The position numbers and the translations under genes were made by a program. From Gamsiella multidivaricata (lineage: Eukaryota > Mortierellomycota > Mortierellomycetes > Mortierellales > Mortierellaceae), in assembly GCF_025024155.1 (NCBI RefSeq), contig NW_026251722.1:1-64000 (forward strand): DNA of 64,000 bases. Reading direction: 5' to 3'. How positions within the stretch are numbered: the stretch's first letter is position 1; each line of letters begins with the position of its first letter. The notes below the pieces were generated by a model that was not told where the DNA came from, did no database searches, and was given only the letters and a program-made list of their open reading frames with translations. This document shows, in pieces, positions 47,278 to 60,394 of the stretch.

Positions 47278-50200
47278 ATGAGAAACTCTGCCCCTCTCCC
47301 TTCCTCTTCCGCCTCCACTCAAGAACGCAACCACCGCCACCAAAATCATAACCAGTCAGCTAGTAACAACAATAACACCTTCAGCAACAGTAACAGCAAC
47401 AGCAGCAGCAACAACAACACTATCGAGCATGTGAGCTCTCCCGATACTACCAGGCGCCGGGCGTCGTTGAAATCGCTGCATCAGAATGGCGGCTCTGGTT
47501 CTTCTGTCGGCACTCCCGTAGCGCAGGGCCAGGACAAGGTCGTCGACCTTAACCAATCGTCTTCCCCATTGCCCTTCCAGCCCTATGTGCTACCAACACA
47601 GCTTTCACAGAGATTCAACCACGATTCCGACAGTGAGCACGATTCGAATGACGATGATCAAGAGGACAGTGATCGTACCGAGGGTGAAATGAGTTCTGCG
47701 GCGATCAAGGCCACTGGTAGACCCAAGGCTCTTAACAAGCGTCCTGCTGCGTCTGGTAAGTTTACTTGGCTAACTGAATTAATGAGACTAGCAACTGCTT
47801 CGGTACTATCATGTAGTGTTTGTTTTTCATCGTTGCAGAAGGCGAGAAGTCGATCTTGAACACCTGAAAACCATTATGCAAATGAAGTCATTCGATTCAT
47901 TTAGTCTGATCTGTTGCCAATTTATTCTGCTATGAAAAACTTATTCGTGTCCGCAGTGTGTGCACGTACCAGACAGAGCCCGCAGATGCGTGGGGGATCA
48001 GCGCGGCATTACGGACATAAATGCTAGTGGTGGCAATGTATTTAAACAACCTGCATTTGCAATCCCTCTTTGGACATGCCATTGAATAGACCACAGGCAT
48101 GACCGATGCAAGCAGCGGGTGTATCTGGAGGAGGAGGATGTGGAGTTGACCTTCACGGGATACCGATTCCGCCAGACTCGCCTTTATCTTTACTACCTGC
48201 TCTGTGTTCTCTCCGGAGGCATTGTCTTCTTGCTCGGAAGGTGGATGCCCCAGCGGTATATTGCCTTTGTTGCCCGAAAATGCGAGATGAGCAAAGCAGA
48301 GTGCATCGTTGTTCAGGTTTGTCTTTTGATCTATAAATTGAAGTAATGCCCGCAGTAACACGCAGTACACATGTTTGTGCTATCTGCGTCGCAATGGATC
48401 ATAGACCAATGCTAAAATACATGTGCTAACCTAATTGAAAAAAAAAATGGCATTTTAGAACGAATGGGGCCAAATGACCATGGAACCTGTTTTCACAAAG
48501 TACTATGGTGGTCCCATCGATTCAGTCTTCAGTTCAGAGCAGATGGAGGAGCAAGTCGACGGTGACGATGACAGCTATGATGAAACAGTTGTACGTTGCT
48601 TCGCTTCTTTTCAATTTTGTTCTTTGGCACCTCGAGAGCGGTTTTTGCTAACGTTCGTGGGTCTTCTTCTTCACTGCGCAGACAACAGGTATGCTGCACG
48701 ACATGCGATACTTCGACTACCAGTACATACGATTTATCTACAATCCTACGGTACGGTTATTCATGCAAAACTCGCAATGGAAGGACCCTGATTGGTCACG
48801 CGCCGCTAATTGTGGGCGTGGAATCGGTCGCGAGACGTACCAGGAGAGAACCATGGTTTTTGGGCAGAATATCATCGATGTTCAGGAGAAGACTGTTGGA
48901 CAGCTTCTCGTGCAGGAAGTCTTGCATCCATTCTACGTGTTCCAAGTGTTTTCCATGGCTCTTTGGTTCGCGGACGATTATTACTACTATGCGGCTTGCA
49001 TCTTTGTCATTTCGACCGTCTCCGTAGTCACTGAGCTGGTGGAGACTAAGAAGACTATGCGGAGGATGCGTAACATGTCGCGATTCACTTGCAACGCAAA
49101 GGTATTTCGCTCTGGCAGATGTAAGTGCAGTTGTTTGTTTATCTGTGCAGTAACCAGGCATCTCATCTTATGCAGCATTGTTAATCAATGACAATTTCAT
49201 GGTTTTTTAGGGCGATATATTGGATCAGAAGAACTTGTACCTGGAGATGTCTTTGAGGTCACGGACTCTGATTTGGCTGTCTTTCCTTGCGATGCCGTTT
49301 TATTATCAGGAGACTGTATTGTGAACGAGAGCATGCTGACAGGAGAATCTGTGCCAGTGTCAAAGATCCCTGTTACGGATATCGCCCTACGGGAACTGGA
49401 TTTATCGCTTTCAAATATTCCTGCAGAAATCGCTCGCCATTTCTTGTTTTCGGGAACCAAGATTGTGCGTGCGAGACCAGGAGCACCCCATCAATCAGGA
49501 CCAGCAAGCGTGGAAGACGATGAATACGGCACCAGTGCTCCACCACGAGGCTTGGCCATGGTCGTAAGAATCGGGTTCAACACAACAAAAGGAACTTTGA
49601 TTCGCTCCATGCTCTTCCCAAAGCCCAATGATTTCCAATTTTACCGCGACTCTTTCCGGTTCATTGGAATCCTTGCCTTGATCGCCTGCGCCGGTTTCCT
49701 TATTTCGACCGTCAACTTTGTGCGCATGGGCGTACCTTTCAGGATGATGATCGTTAAGGCTCTAGATTTGATCACCATTGTCGTGCCGCCAGCCTTGCCC
49801 GCTACCATGTCGATCGGCACCAGCTTTGCAATCGCACGACTGAAGCGTTCCAACATCTTTTGTATCAGTCCAACGAGAGTCAACATTGGTGGCAAAATCA
49901 GCTGCATGTGCTTTGACAAGACTGGAACACTTACTGAGGATGGTCTCGATGTCCTCGGGGTACAATGTGCTGATAGCGCGACTGGAAAGTTTGGAGAGAT
50001 GCTGGAAAGTGCGGATGCGATGCAGAATGCATCCGAGACCATCCTGGAGAAGAGTATGCCGTTGCTCTTTGCCATGGCAACTTGCCACTCTGTCAAGTCA
50101 GTCAACGGCGAGTTGATCGGCGATCCGTTGGATCTCAAGATGTTCGACTTTACTCATTGGGTCCTGGACGAAGGTGGTTTGGGAGCTAGGATTACTAATA

Positions 50201-52638
50201 TTTCGGAGTCATTGCAGAACGGGAGCAAAGGCGACATGGGCGGTATCGTTTCGACAGTCGTTCGACCCCCTGGTGGGAAACAGTTCAACCTCGAGGATAT
50301 GATCGCCAACCATAGCACTCATGAGATGACTGAGGCTGTAAGACACTCACTATGCTACAGAGGTGCACATCCACTAATTTTCAGTTTTGGTTCTAATATG
50401 CACTTTGTCTCTCTTTATTACTTTCTCGCCTGATAGAACACATTCCTGGAACTAGGCATCATCCGCTGCTTTGAATTTGTTTCTTCGTTGCGCCGAATGA
50501 GCGTTATCGTGAAACGGCTCCACAGGCCAGGCATGGAAATTTTTGTGAAAGGAGCACCTGAGGTCATGACCGACATCTGCTTGAAGGAATCGCTGCCCCT
50601 GGATTATACGGAGCGTCTTGCATACTATACACACCATGGGTACCGTGTCATTGCATGCGCGTACAAGTTGGTGACGAACCTGAACTTTGTACGCGCTCAA
50701 CGAGTGAAAAGGGAGCAAGTGGAATCCGACTTGACATTCCTGGGATTCATTGTCTTTGAGAACAAACTTAAGCCGACAACCGCGCCCATCGTGGCAACCT
50801 TAGGCAATGCTCGCATCCGCCAGGTTATGTGCACTGGAGACAACGTCCTGACCGCCATCAGTGTGTCCAGGGAGTGCGGGTTGATCAACAAAGTGCGGGA
50901 GGTATATACGCCTCGTTTTATATCCGGGGACTCGATGACAGAAACCGCTCAGATTGTATGGGAAAACACCGATAACGAGCGCATGACATTGGATCCAATA
51001 ACGCTCAAGGTAAGGCGTTTACTATGGACCCATACGATTGATTTGTGTGTATGGAGCGGATAGCATTGCTAATGTGAATATGTCATTTTTTAGCCATCCA
51101 CATCCTTGTCAGACGATTCGACCAATGGTCCAGAGTTCCCGCGATATAGCCAAATGATGAATGACTATGTGCTTGCCGTTACAGGAGACTGCTTCCGCTG
51201 GATGGTCGATTATGCTCCTACTTCGACGTTGAACCGGATGCTGGTCAAGGGACAGATCTTTGCGCGCATGTCTCCGGATGAGAAGCACGAGTTGGTGGAA
51301 CATCTCCAAGGAATTGGGTACTGTGTGGGCTTCTGCGGCGATGGAGCAAATGACTGTGGTGCTCTCAAGGCAGCCGATGTCGGCATCAGTTTGAGCGAGG
51401 CAGAGGCGTCTGTTGCTGCCCCATTCACCAGCCGATCCAACGATATCGGATGCGTTGTTAAGGTTATTCAGTACGTAAGCCCACGTTTTCTTTTGTTGAT
51501 TGATCGCATCGCGCTATATTCAAGTTTTAATCATTGTCTGTTCATATTCTTATTTGGCTGTCATAGGGAAGGCCGAGCTGCTTTGGTGACCAGCTTCAGC
51601 TGCTTCAAGTACATGGCTCTGTACAGTATTATTCAGTTCACGACTGTCAGTTTCCTGTACGCGTTTGCCTCAAACCTGGGAGATTTCCAGTTCCTGTACA
51701 TCGACCTTGTCCTCATTCTACCCACAGCCGTCTTTATGGGTCGCACGGAGGCCTATCCTGTTTTGAGCCCCAAGCGTCCGACTGCGAACCTGGTCTCCAA
51801 AAAGGTCTTGACGTCCTTGATCGGCCAGATTCTGATTCAGTCGTTGTTTCAAGGGGCCATGTTCCTGATTGTGCGCCGGCAGCCTTGGTACATTCCACCG
51901 GACTATGATAGCGAGGAGAAGAACATTGAGTGCTATGAAAATACGGTCCTGTTTCTGCTGTCGTGCTTCCAGTACTTGTTGGTTGCCATTGTCTTTAGTG
52001 TTGGGCCACCCTACCGCAGGCCTATGGCTTCTAATCGTAAGGGGCACTTTACGGATAGCTTTTGGTCAATTGTGCTGTATTTTCTTGCCTAGTTATTAAC
52101 GCTATTCATGGTCGTTGTGTATTCTATAGGTCCATTCGTCCTCATTACCGTCGGATTGGTTCTCATATCGGTGATCATGGTGCTCTTCCCGACCCAGTGG
52201 ATCGCTGACGTGATGCAGCTTGTCCATATACCCTTTAGCTTCCGGGTATTTATTCTGATTTTGGCAGGAATTGACCTTGGAATCTCTCTCGTGTGCGAAT
52301 CGCATCTATTTCCAATCATTGCCCGCTGGATCGGGGAGTGGTTGAGTTCTCGGAAGGCCCACAAGGAGCAACAGCACTGGCATCAGCAGCAGGTGTATGA
52401 GCCTCCACCACAGCAGCATATTCAGCAGAATGTTGGGTATGGAAGCCAGGATGTGACAGACCCTGCAGTCGTCCAGGGCAACGCGCATGATGGTTCAGTA
52501 GCCGTGGCGGTGGATCTGTATGGAAGGGCTCCTGATGAGGGATCTGGGACCAATATTTCTGGCGCCAACAAGAACCTGGCCAAGAAAACGAGTATTAAGA
52601 TCTACAAGATGGTTGAGGACGAGATGATGGAGCTATAG
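47278..52638 (+). CDS. YPK9: P5B-type ATPase (Ypk9/ATP13A2 family)
   Basis: About 10 exons, roughly 1,450 residues, from [13 protein letters not shown] (ATG 47278). A disordered Asn/Ser-rich N-terminus precedes the first membrane region ([19 protein letters not shown], about 48185). Motifs: [14 protein letters not shown] (A domain, 49324), [11 protein letters not shown] in M4 (49790; PPALP is the P5B signature, P5A has PPELP), [12 protein letters not shown] (phosphorylation Asp, about 49915), KGAPEVM (nucleotide binding, 50548) and [19 protein letters not shown] (hinge, about 51338). M5-M10 follow, then a Gln-rich tail. ATP13A2 exports polyamines from lysosomes; yeast Ypk9 is vacuolar. This protein probably has the same job in the vacuole or late endosome. 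A small exon between 47757 and 48118 could not be phased. An upstream in-frame ATG at 46888 lies in the lipase exon and is rejected. Confidence 0.9.
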
Positions 52639-53020
52639 ACGGGCACTATAATAGATAGTCTAGACGCGTTTAAATAAGATTATATAAGGCTGTATGGAGA
52701 CCAAATGAGGGCAGACTTTTTGCATGTGTCGAAGTGAAGATTTGCGCTGTGCAGTCTCAAATTTATTATCCTACAAACAGCTCCACGCTGCAGTAGGTGG
52801 TCAGGCATTGTGATCAGGTATTTGTGCGCTTTATGTTTATTGCTGTTTAAGTAGGACTTGAGAAGGAGGAGTGGGGGGGGAGAAGTTTCTAAAACGAAGT
52901 GGTCCCACTTGGGAAAGGATGCAGTTTTTTTTTCTTTTCTTGGTGTAACCCTCATTATTATTGTTTTAAAGTTTGTAATCAGATTGCCAAACAAAGGACT
53001 AACGGTCGACTGCCGCCCTC

Positions 53021-53818
53021 TCAAAGAAGCAGTGCGCCGGCCGAGAAGATAGCTCCGAACATGGCGGTGAAGACCGAGTACTTTGCTGCAGCAGACAAGA
53101 TGCCGGCACTCTTTCCATCCGTGCTGGTCGTCGATGGTGCCGCACCGTTTGTAAAGTCCGCTCCGCACTTGAGCTGAACTTCGGACTGGACGACCTTTGC
53201 CCAGTTCAAGACCTGGGGCCTCAGCGAACTCTGGTTCTGTGCGATGTAATTGTTCAGCGGATTGATCATCGCCTTGTTACAGGGGGTGCAGAGCAGGTCC
53301 TTGGGCATGCTGTCGACATACTGCTTCAGAACCGTGGCGTTCGAGAAGATCTTGAGTCCAAGTGGGGAGGGATGCTGGGCCAAATAGGCTGTCATGGATT
53401 CCGCCAGGACAGTGATGCAGAAAGTTCCGTTGTTGGGGGTCTGGACGCGCTGGCACACACCCTCGCGGAAGGGGACATAGAGAGTGGCGGCACCGTAGAC
53501 GAGGTCCGCTGTGGTGGGGTCCGAGGTGTTGACGCAGTTCTGGGCAGCAGTGTTCTCGACGAGGGTGATGGTCGTTGAGGAGCAGACTGGGTAGGAGCAG
53601 ACGGCAGCGGCGGTGTCGTTGACGAGCTTTGGGGTGATGGGGCCCGACACCAGCAGCGTGAGCTGTGCCATGGGAACACAGGTAGTGAGGCTAGGGTTGG
53701 AGAGGAGACCAGCGAGTCCGACAAGGCATTGGTCCGCGACGTCGGCATGTGTGAAGGAGGGGACGAGGACGGTGCCGAGCACAAGGGCTATTGTCGAGGC
53801 AAGGAATGTTGACTTCAT
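53021..53818 (-). CDS. secreted Cys-containing, probably GPI-anchored protein
   Basis: Single exon, 265 residues, from MKSTFLASTIALVLGTVLVP (ATG 53818), a clear signal peptide. About ten cysteines (CLVGLAG, TTCVPM, CSYPVC, NCVN, GVCQ, TFCIT, CTPCNK, KCGADF) suggest a disulfide-rich ectodomain. Several N-glycosylation sequons (NDT, NTS, NGT, NAT, NQS) are present. The C-terminus is a small-residue stretch, then a hydrophobic tail (FGAIFSAGALLL), fitting GPI attachment. Similar secreted proteins of unknown function are common in Mortierella-like and chytrid genomes. I think this is the DUF7729 type but cannot verify it. The frame extends upstream to 53956, but that would bury the signal peptide. 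Confidence 0.75.
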   Translation of the reverse strand: MKSTFLASTIALVLGTVLVPSFTHADVADQCLVGLAGLLSNPSLTTCVPMAQLTLLVSGPITPKLVNDTAAAVCSYPVCSSTTITLVENTAAQNCVNTSDPTTADLVYGAATLYVPFREGVCQRVQTPNNGTFCITVLAESMTAYLAQHPSPLGLKIFSNATVLKQYVDSMPKDLLCTPCNKAMINPLNNYIAQNQSSLRPQVLNWAKVVQSEVQLKCGADFTNGAAPSTTSTDGKSAGILSAAAKYSVFTAMFGAIFSAGALLL

Positions 53819-54943
53819 TATGGAATGGGGAATCAGAAGTGGAGGATGAGAATGAGGATGAGGATGAGAAAGGAGGTGAGGACGAGGATAAAAGAGAAAG
53901 AATGGTGGCAAGAAGAGATAATTTATGCTTGGCCAACTCTCTGCTTCTCGCCCCAAAAGGGCTCTCTCGCGTCTCCCTCGCGTAAGAGCACTTGCGAGCG
54001 GAGCATGAGCAGCTTAAAGTGGTACCTGGGACCCCTGCCCTGAATCCCTCCACATCCACGTGCAATTGATCCAGGTACATTTGATGCCTGAAATGTAAAC
54101 CCTTCGCCATTTGCGTCATTGGATGCGGTCTCATTGGCCCCCCCCCGTTTGATAACGTCTGTGCGCGTCCTCCAAGGACCATCCTTGCTGTCTCGTGTTC
54201 TCAATTGCTGCTGACAAAAAGGGAGCTAATAGCTCTATGAGATAATGTCATACGGACTGAATGCAATAGATGTGAGGTCCCATACCCAGCACGCGTCAAC
54301 GCGTCAATGCACCGACGCGTCGATACGTCCAGGCTCATCAAATGGTAGTGTGCACCGTTCATTACTAGTCTATGCCTTCCAACAACAATAACAACAACAA
54401 CAACAACAGTAATTTAGCTTGACAATTAGGGTGAGTCAGAATAAAAGGGTAAGAATATTAGCTGCTGCGCTAAGGGTCCGCACCGATTTAAAAGTGAGCT
54501 CGGGGCCGAGCTTTGTTAAACAAACGGACTCTACCCTGGTATGAGGAATGAAGTACATGCAATATAGTCAGCCTCCGGCCTAAAAAACAAAACACAAGGT
54601 GTGCTTTGTCCTCCCAAACATCGCCTCATAAATCCCTGCTCAGTGGTCTCCTGATATCTAACCATAGTCTGTCCTGAGGATCTTTTGATCTTCGTTGGAT
54701 GTTCAGTTTAATAAATAATAAATATGGAGCTGCAGGACGAGGCCACCTCTTTTTTTTTGGCCGTGTAACCATCCGCCATTAAACATTAGTCTGATAAGCA
54801 CACATCAGGCCATGGGTGATTTGGCACCACAAATCTGTTTTTCAAACTCGTGAAAATCCTTTCCCTTGTAGCCCTTTTTTTTTTTTTTCGAAGGAATTGA
54901 TACCAAAAGCAATTTTCAATCGAAATGCTTGGTCGTCAACAAA
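53819..54943. other. intergenic
   Basis: Promoter of the secreted protein gene, plus about 1 kb without a gene. An (AACAAC)n patch lies at about 54380-54410 and T-runs at about 54750 and 54878. Confidence 0.45.
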
Positions 54944-55078
54944 TTAGTGGAAGGCGTAGTAATATTGTTCATTGGTCATGACCTTGAGAGCAGCAACACT
55001 CTCCTTCTCGGTCAAGGCCGAGTTGTCATCGGGCGATGCAGTCGTAGTTTGGGTGTCGAGAAAGTCCGTCGGAGTCAT
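54944..55078 (-). pseudogene. 44-codon relic of the small coiled-coil gene family
   Basis: The minus-strand frame starts at an ATG (55078) and ends at a stop codon (54944). Its centre, PDDNSALTEKESVAALKVM, matches SDNSVTPSEKENAAALKAI in the gene at 63721. It then diverges and stops, where the intact gene continues for at least 70 residues. Its upstream flank (to about 55190) is also duplicated at 62680-62790. It is most likely a truncated copy. An expressed micro-protein is possible. Confidence 0.6.
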
Positions 55079-55190
55079 TAACGACACTATCGTTTTTGCA
55101 GTGATTGTGTTGCGCGGAATTGGGTATCCGTTTGAAAAGACCTAGCGATTTGAGTGCACAGTCATTTTTTTCCTTCTTTATTTATTTTTT
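55079..55190 (-). repeat. dispersed repeat copy 1 (5' flank of the relic)
   Basis: About 110 bp closely matching 62680-62790, including AAACGGATACC, AATTCCGCGCAAC and CAATCACTGCAAAA in the minus-strand sense. Both copies lie in the same orientation. Confidence 0.8.
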
Positions 55191-55450
55191 TGACGATCGT
55201 GCTGCTCCTGGGTGTCTTCAGGACGGTGATTTTTTAACGCGCTATACGGGAGTTTCCATCAGGCAGGAACAGCCTCTCTCCGGCGGACGTCGACTTGTGA
55301 GAGGATTTCATTGAGCAACGATCTCATTGATCTACTTTAAAAGGAGAAATTCTTCAATGCCAAAAAAGAGTCCAGAAAAAAGTGCGCGTCGACTACTTTT
55401 ATTTTTTTTTTCAGTGCCATTTATTTTTCATACCGCATTATTCAAAACTT

Positions 55451-58400
55451 CTATTGACCAAGGTCGCGTGGGATCGAGAGACTATGGATGAAGCCCATAA
55501 TAGCAATCATACCAATAAGGAAAAAGACGAAAAAGTAATTGAATGGGAAGCTCAGCTTGTTCGACAGCGACCAGGCCCAGAGAATTCCGCCCAAGGCGGG
55601 CCCGAATGCGCGCATGAACGAGGCCGACGTTTGCCCGATGCCATTGATGGTGCCGAGCAGATGAGGCGGCGACGAATTCGTGATCTAGTGGATGAAAAAG
55701 ACAAGGCGGATCATGATACGTCAGGAAATGTAAAGCCGAGGGGAAAACGCGTCTATCTCTCTGAACAATAAATGCATCGGTATGGAAAAATAACATAAAA
55801 AAATGCCTCTTCACTTTACCATGACCATAATGGACGTGTATGAAAAGACGCTGCAAAAATACTTGAAGACTAGGACGGTCAGGACTAAATATCGCACGCG
55901 CGGGATCTGTCCGCCAGTCTCCGTATCCTCCTCGTCTACTGCAAAGGCGCGAATCATCGGGAGGGAGAGATAGACACAGACATACATAAGCTGTGCACAT
56001 CGGAAGAGCCACACTGCTGAAAATCGCCGCTCCAGCTTGGGGTAGACCACAAACTGTAGGAACAGCTGCACGAGACCCATGCAGGCAAGACTGGTCGATA
56101 GCTGAATTGCATCCCAGCCCAATCCATGGGATGCCAAGGGCGTAACCGTATATAGAGTGTAGACCTCTTCGAAGATGATCGTGTGCAGCGCTAGCATTGC
56201 GTAGGCGACAATGGTCGTAATCGAGAGCGGAGATAATCCAGTATCGGACTGGACGACAAACAACTGGACAGGCTGATTTGGGTCTTTGTTTTCGGGATCC
56301 GGCGGCAGGACAAAGACCTGGGATGGTGCGACGGACATTCTATTCCGCCTTCCAGATTCAGGGTCATCGTGGTCGTCCATCATGTATCCATATAGGCTGA
56401 GGGATGTTGCGTCCGCAGGGATCGTGGTCACCCCTTGCGAGTTCATTAGGAACGGATCTGCACCCGAGAATATTCCGCCAGATGAAAGTGGCCGAGACGC
56501 ATAGAATGACGAGTATCTGGAGCCGATCGATCGCTCGACATAATTACGGCCCATGGCGTCGATAACGGATACTGAAAGGCGTCTTTCGGGGATATTGCTC
56601 GTTCTTGTTGGGTTCACTCTCCGTGAGAGTGTCGACCTTGCAGAGATAGATGTATAAGTATCTGGGATGTGCTGCGATAAGCCATTGTCTCTTGTATCCA
56701 AGGCCAAGGTCATCATGGATCCGTATTGCGATCGACCTAGGTTACGACGCTTCCCGGATTTGACCTGCTGCGGCTGTGACATACTTGGAGTCATCATGAA
56801 CGATTGGCGCTCGAGATCGACATCAGTGGACGCTGTGGCTGTGGCATCAGCATTAGTACCAGTGGGTTTAGCAAGCTGAGAATATTGATTTGTACCGGAG
56901 GGGCCCTCTTCCATTTCTTGGTCGTCGTTTTGGTAGCTGTCTGAATAAACATCATCCTCCTGAAGTTGCGCTTCCTCCTCAGCAGTATTTTTTCTGCCCT
57001 TGGTTTCTTCCAGGAAAAAATAGCCGACTATGAACCCGACCACGCTACCCATGGCAGCAACAAAGCATGGGAGAAAGTAAGGGTATTCGATAAAGAACGC
57101 CCAGTTGCCAAAGATATCAGGAAATGTCTTTGCAGGATTGGCGAGATATCCTCCCAAGACCGGTCCTATTGACGATGCAATGGATGAAAGGCGTTATAGT
57201 CTATCATTTGGCAACAGCTCATACCAACGATCTCGTCCCCGCTGAACCTGCTTTTCATACCAACAATCTAACATTGAATGAATGAAGCGATGAGAGCCGC
57301 GGTTAGTCATAGATTGCCTTGCGGACGGAATATTGGCAACAAAGACCCTCTGTTCCCTACCATTCCAATGCCCCATGCAAAACCAAAGATGCTAAAGGCC
57401 TGCGATTGATTTGTATGGTCCGCAATCTCACCAAGCATCGATTTGGCTACGCCAACGTTTCCTATGAAGATACATGGAGCCGGTAAGAAGACAATCCAAT
57501 GCAATTTGTCCTTTGTGCAGGAAGACTGTAATGTGCGCAGAAGAATTTACCATTGAGGAGACCGCACATGGATCGACTGATGATGGCCCAGGCCAGACTC
57601 TTGCTCAGCCCGAAAAAGATACATGCAATGGTCGACCCACATAGGCCGAAGAGAAGGATGGGCCGTCTGCCATATCTGTCGGACATGTAGCCCCAGAAGA
57701 TGGAGGTACAGAACTGCGCAAAGAAGAAGGACGACGCTGTATGTGAGATAGTAAAGGCAGTATGGATTAGCACTACTATGGATCTACGGCTGAGTATTGC
57801 GCCAGGTTGCCACTGGTTGTGCCTACCGATCAAGCCGCAGAAGAAGCCGATCTCGTCCTCATTATCGGTGAGATGAAAGTCCCTGAATATGGTACGGAAG
57901 TGACGCGTAGTTAGCGCTTTTTCATTTTCTTTCTTTCTTTCTTTCTTTCTTTTTTTTTCTTTCTTTCGCGGATAGGCGGTATACGACGCAGGATATAGAG
58001 AACACTATGGGTGCAGAGAACAGTATTCTTACCGGACCTAGAAGGCGAGCATGCATATAGGGAAGGGCAAAAAGGGCACGTTTAGTCACAGGGTCAGCTT
58101 TTGGTGAGAGTAGCAAAGGGGTGAGTCATTTGCAACACAAAGAGAATCCACAGCAAATGCAACGGACACGACAAAGGGACGAGCTACATCGCGGACATGT
58201 GTGGAAATCGCGTGCAGTAGTGTCCGTGCGTAGGGCAGAGGCATAGGCGGTGGTTCCCATTTCAGGAAACCATTCGTGCTTCCCACGCCTGGCTTTCAAG
58301 GTCAACATACCATAAAGTACACAAAGGGGAACAGGATCGTCGAGGTCAGGGGGTCCGAGAAGATGACAATGCTCAGCACGAAGAGAGGGACCCTGGGCAA

Positions 58401-59048
58401 AGGGGTCGGCGTAGGCTTCTGAGGGGTCAACAGCATCGACCTCTCATCATGACGATCCCCATCCATATCCTCACCATGCAGGCCATCGTTACTGTAGTTA
58501 TTGTACGGTCCAGCATTCGACTGTGGCCTCTGGTTTGCAGAATATGGCCCATAGTCGTCCAGATCCTCCAGCCGCTCCACGTGAGCGTGTTGATCATTCG
58601 ATGTCCCCGCATTGTTCTCGTCGTTTGCGGTATATATGGAAGGGTCATGCTGCGATTGAAACCCTTGAGGGTCAGTCTGCGTCGAGTCACCGTCGCCGTT
58701 ACTCAGGGCCTGTGTCTCTGTAGCAGCTGCGCGATATGAGTAGTCAGGAGTGCTACCTGAAGTATGGTGTCTCTGATGAGAAGAGCCTGGACCTGGCCGA
58801 AGTGCTTCCTGGTTGCTAGGCTGGTAATTTGGCTGGAGGTAGATCTGCGCGATTGAGGGCACAGACATCGGGCGGTAGTGCGACCAGGCATAGACATTGG
58901 CACTGGCGGGTCGGTCTTGATGGTGTTGTTGTCTGGATGAACTCCGTGAGGGACGGAGGCTGTGAGACGTGGACAGGAGTTCGCTCATGGGACGCTCTTG
59001 CGAGGCTGAACGCGAGAGAGAGTAGAACTCTTGCAGTGTAGGATCCAT
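55451..59048 (-). CDS. MFS transporter (DHA1/ZIFL-like) with long N-terminal tail and loop
   Basis: Starts at MDPTLQEFYSLSRSASQERP (ATG 59048), with about 220 hydrophilic residues before TM1 (FVLSIVIFSDPLTSTILFPF, about 58370). Later exons give motif A, GYMSDRYGRRPILLFG (about 57680), motif C, GIGMV joined to PVLGGYLANP (57365/57165), and a Ser-rich central loop of about 230 residues (about 56990-56260). TM7-TM12 follow, with LASHGLGWDAIQLSTSLACM, and the last exon runs from about 55685 to the stop codon at 55451 (LGTINGIGQTSASFMRAFGP). The whole is about 870 residues. The family includes yeast YCR023C and plant ZIFL carriers, H+-coupled drug, metal or organic-ion exporters. The substrate cannot be read from sequence. 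Confidence 0.82.
57926..57967. repeat. (TTTC)n microsatellite in an intron
   Basis: About ten TTTC units, broken by a T-run, in the first intron of the MFS gene. Confidence 0.85.
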
Positions 59049-60394
59049 CTTGGAGATTGGCGGTTAAATGGATAATTTCAAGAAGAGAGTGAGAGTGGTG
59101 CGGCCATGCAAAGGGGATGGATGGAGATGACTGAGCCAGTTACGAGAAAGAAAAGAGAATGGGCAAGAAGAAAGAAGAAGAAGTAGCGAGAGGAAAGGGA
59201 GAGGAAGGAGGAAGTGAAGAGTTCAAAGGATGGGGTGCAGATGGCTATGCGAATGAGACCCTTTTCCGCCCTTTCTTCCCCCTAGTGAGGATGCGTACAC
59301 AGGAGAGGAGAGGCACCCTGAGAGAAAGAGAGGAGAAAGACTGGTCCTGCACTGCAATGCCGATGGGGCGGGATAGGATGGGATGGGATGGGGTGGCGCA
59401 ATTGAACACATCCACGCAATGTGTTGAGTGAGGACCCCCCATGGACTCCCCTGCTCCTGCCCAGGCTGTCCTCGACGCGTCAAACCAGATGGCTGAATGT
59501 GGAGTGCGCCTGTGTGTCCAAAAACGGAAACTGAGCCTAAACTATATCCTCCTCTGTTTCCCGCCTAACAAAGAAGCAGGAACCTTGGCATCGTTTAGTC
59601 TATGTCCTTTCATTTCCCCCCCCACTCTCCACTCCTCCGCTGCGCACACACACACAACCTCCAGTCCAGATTGCCAATGCTGTCCATCGCTGCCCGTTGC
59701 ACTCCCTCGATCCACGGGGAAACCCTTTAGGCGGAACTCCAATTGCTTGGAAATAACGACCGCACTCCCTGACCCCATCCTCCGGTGGACGCTGTTTCCC
59801 ATGACGAGGGTCTCACTCTCAATAGCGTCATCGGGGCTCAAATACGAACAAAAAAAAAAGAAGCAAGAAGGAAAAAAGAAAAAAAGAAAAAAGCTTTACA
59901 GCTGATCAGCTTGTCAGTCTGGGATGGACGATGAGATGACACCAGTGTTCTCATCTGCTCTCCGCCATGGCCATGGCAGAGGGCGGAAGCGGAGGCGGGA
60001 TGGCCGCAAATAAGGTCAAGGTTACAAGCCCTCGACAAGGTTTCCGTTTTGACTCAAAAGGCGTGGGATGTATGACCGAGGGCGATGACTCCGTCCGCTC
60101 CATGGGATGACTCATGAGCAGCACCGACAAAAACAACAACAACAACAATCTCCCCCCTCGCCTCCTCACTCCTCACTCCTCACTCCCCTCTTTCTTTTTT
60201 TATTTTTCTTTTTTTATTTTCGCCACCAAAAGATCACCCCACGCCTGCGCGAATCCTCATTCGAATCAACCAAGGATCAGCATCACCCTTTTCATCCAAA
60301 GCACACCAGATCCCTCTCTTCACTCTTCTCCCTCGGACCCTACCGTGCTCCTGACATTCCCCATACTCCCGCCAACCCCGTCGACGCCGCTGAA
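59049..60394. other. divergent intergenic, 1.35 kb
   Basis: Promoters of the MFS gene (-) and the CASTOR-like gene (+). A frame open from 60107 joins the CASTOR-like start but reads as polyQ/Pro/Phe leader. A tract of (CTCACTCCT)3 lies at about 60165-60187. No separate gene is seen. Confidence 0.45.

Noticed and set aside
53819..53956. Upstream extension of the secreted protein frame
   Set aside because: It would place the signal peptide internally.
55038..55190. First read as a transposon terminal repeat together with 62680-62790
   Set aside because: The similarity continues into coding-like sequence of the 63721 family, so gene duplication explains it better than a transposon end.
59049..60394. 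Long upstream frame joined to the CASTOR-like start
   Set aside because: Gln/Pro/Phe-rich leader without conservation. The ATG at 60395 aligns with the family start.
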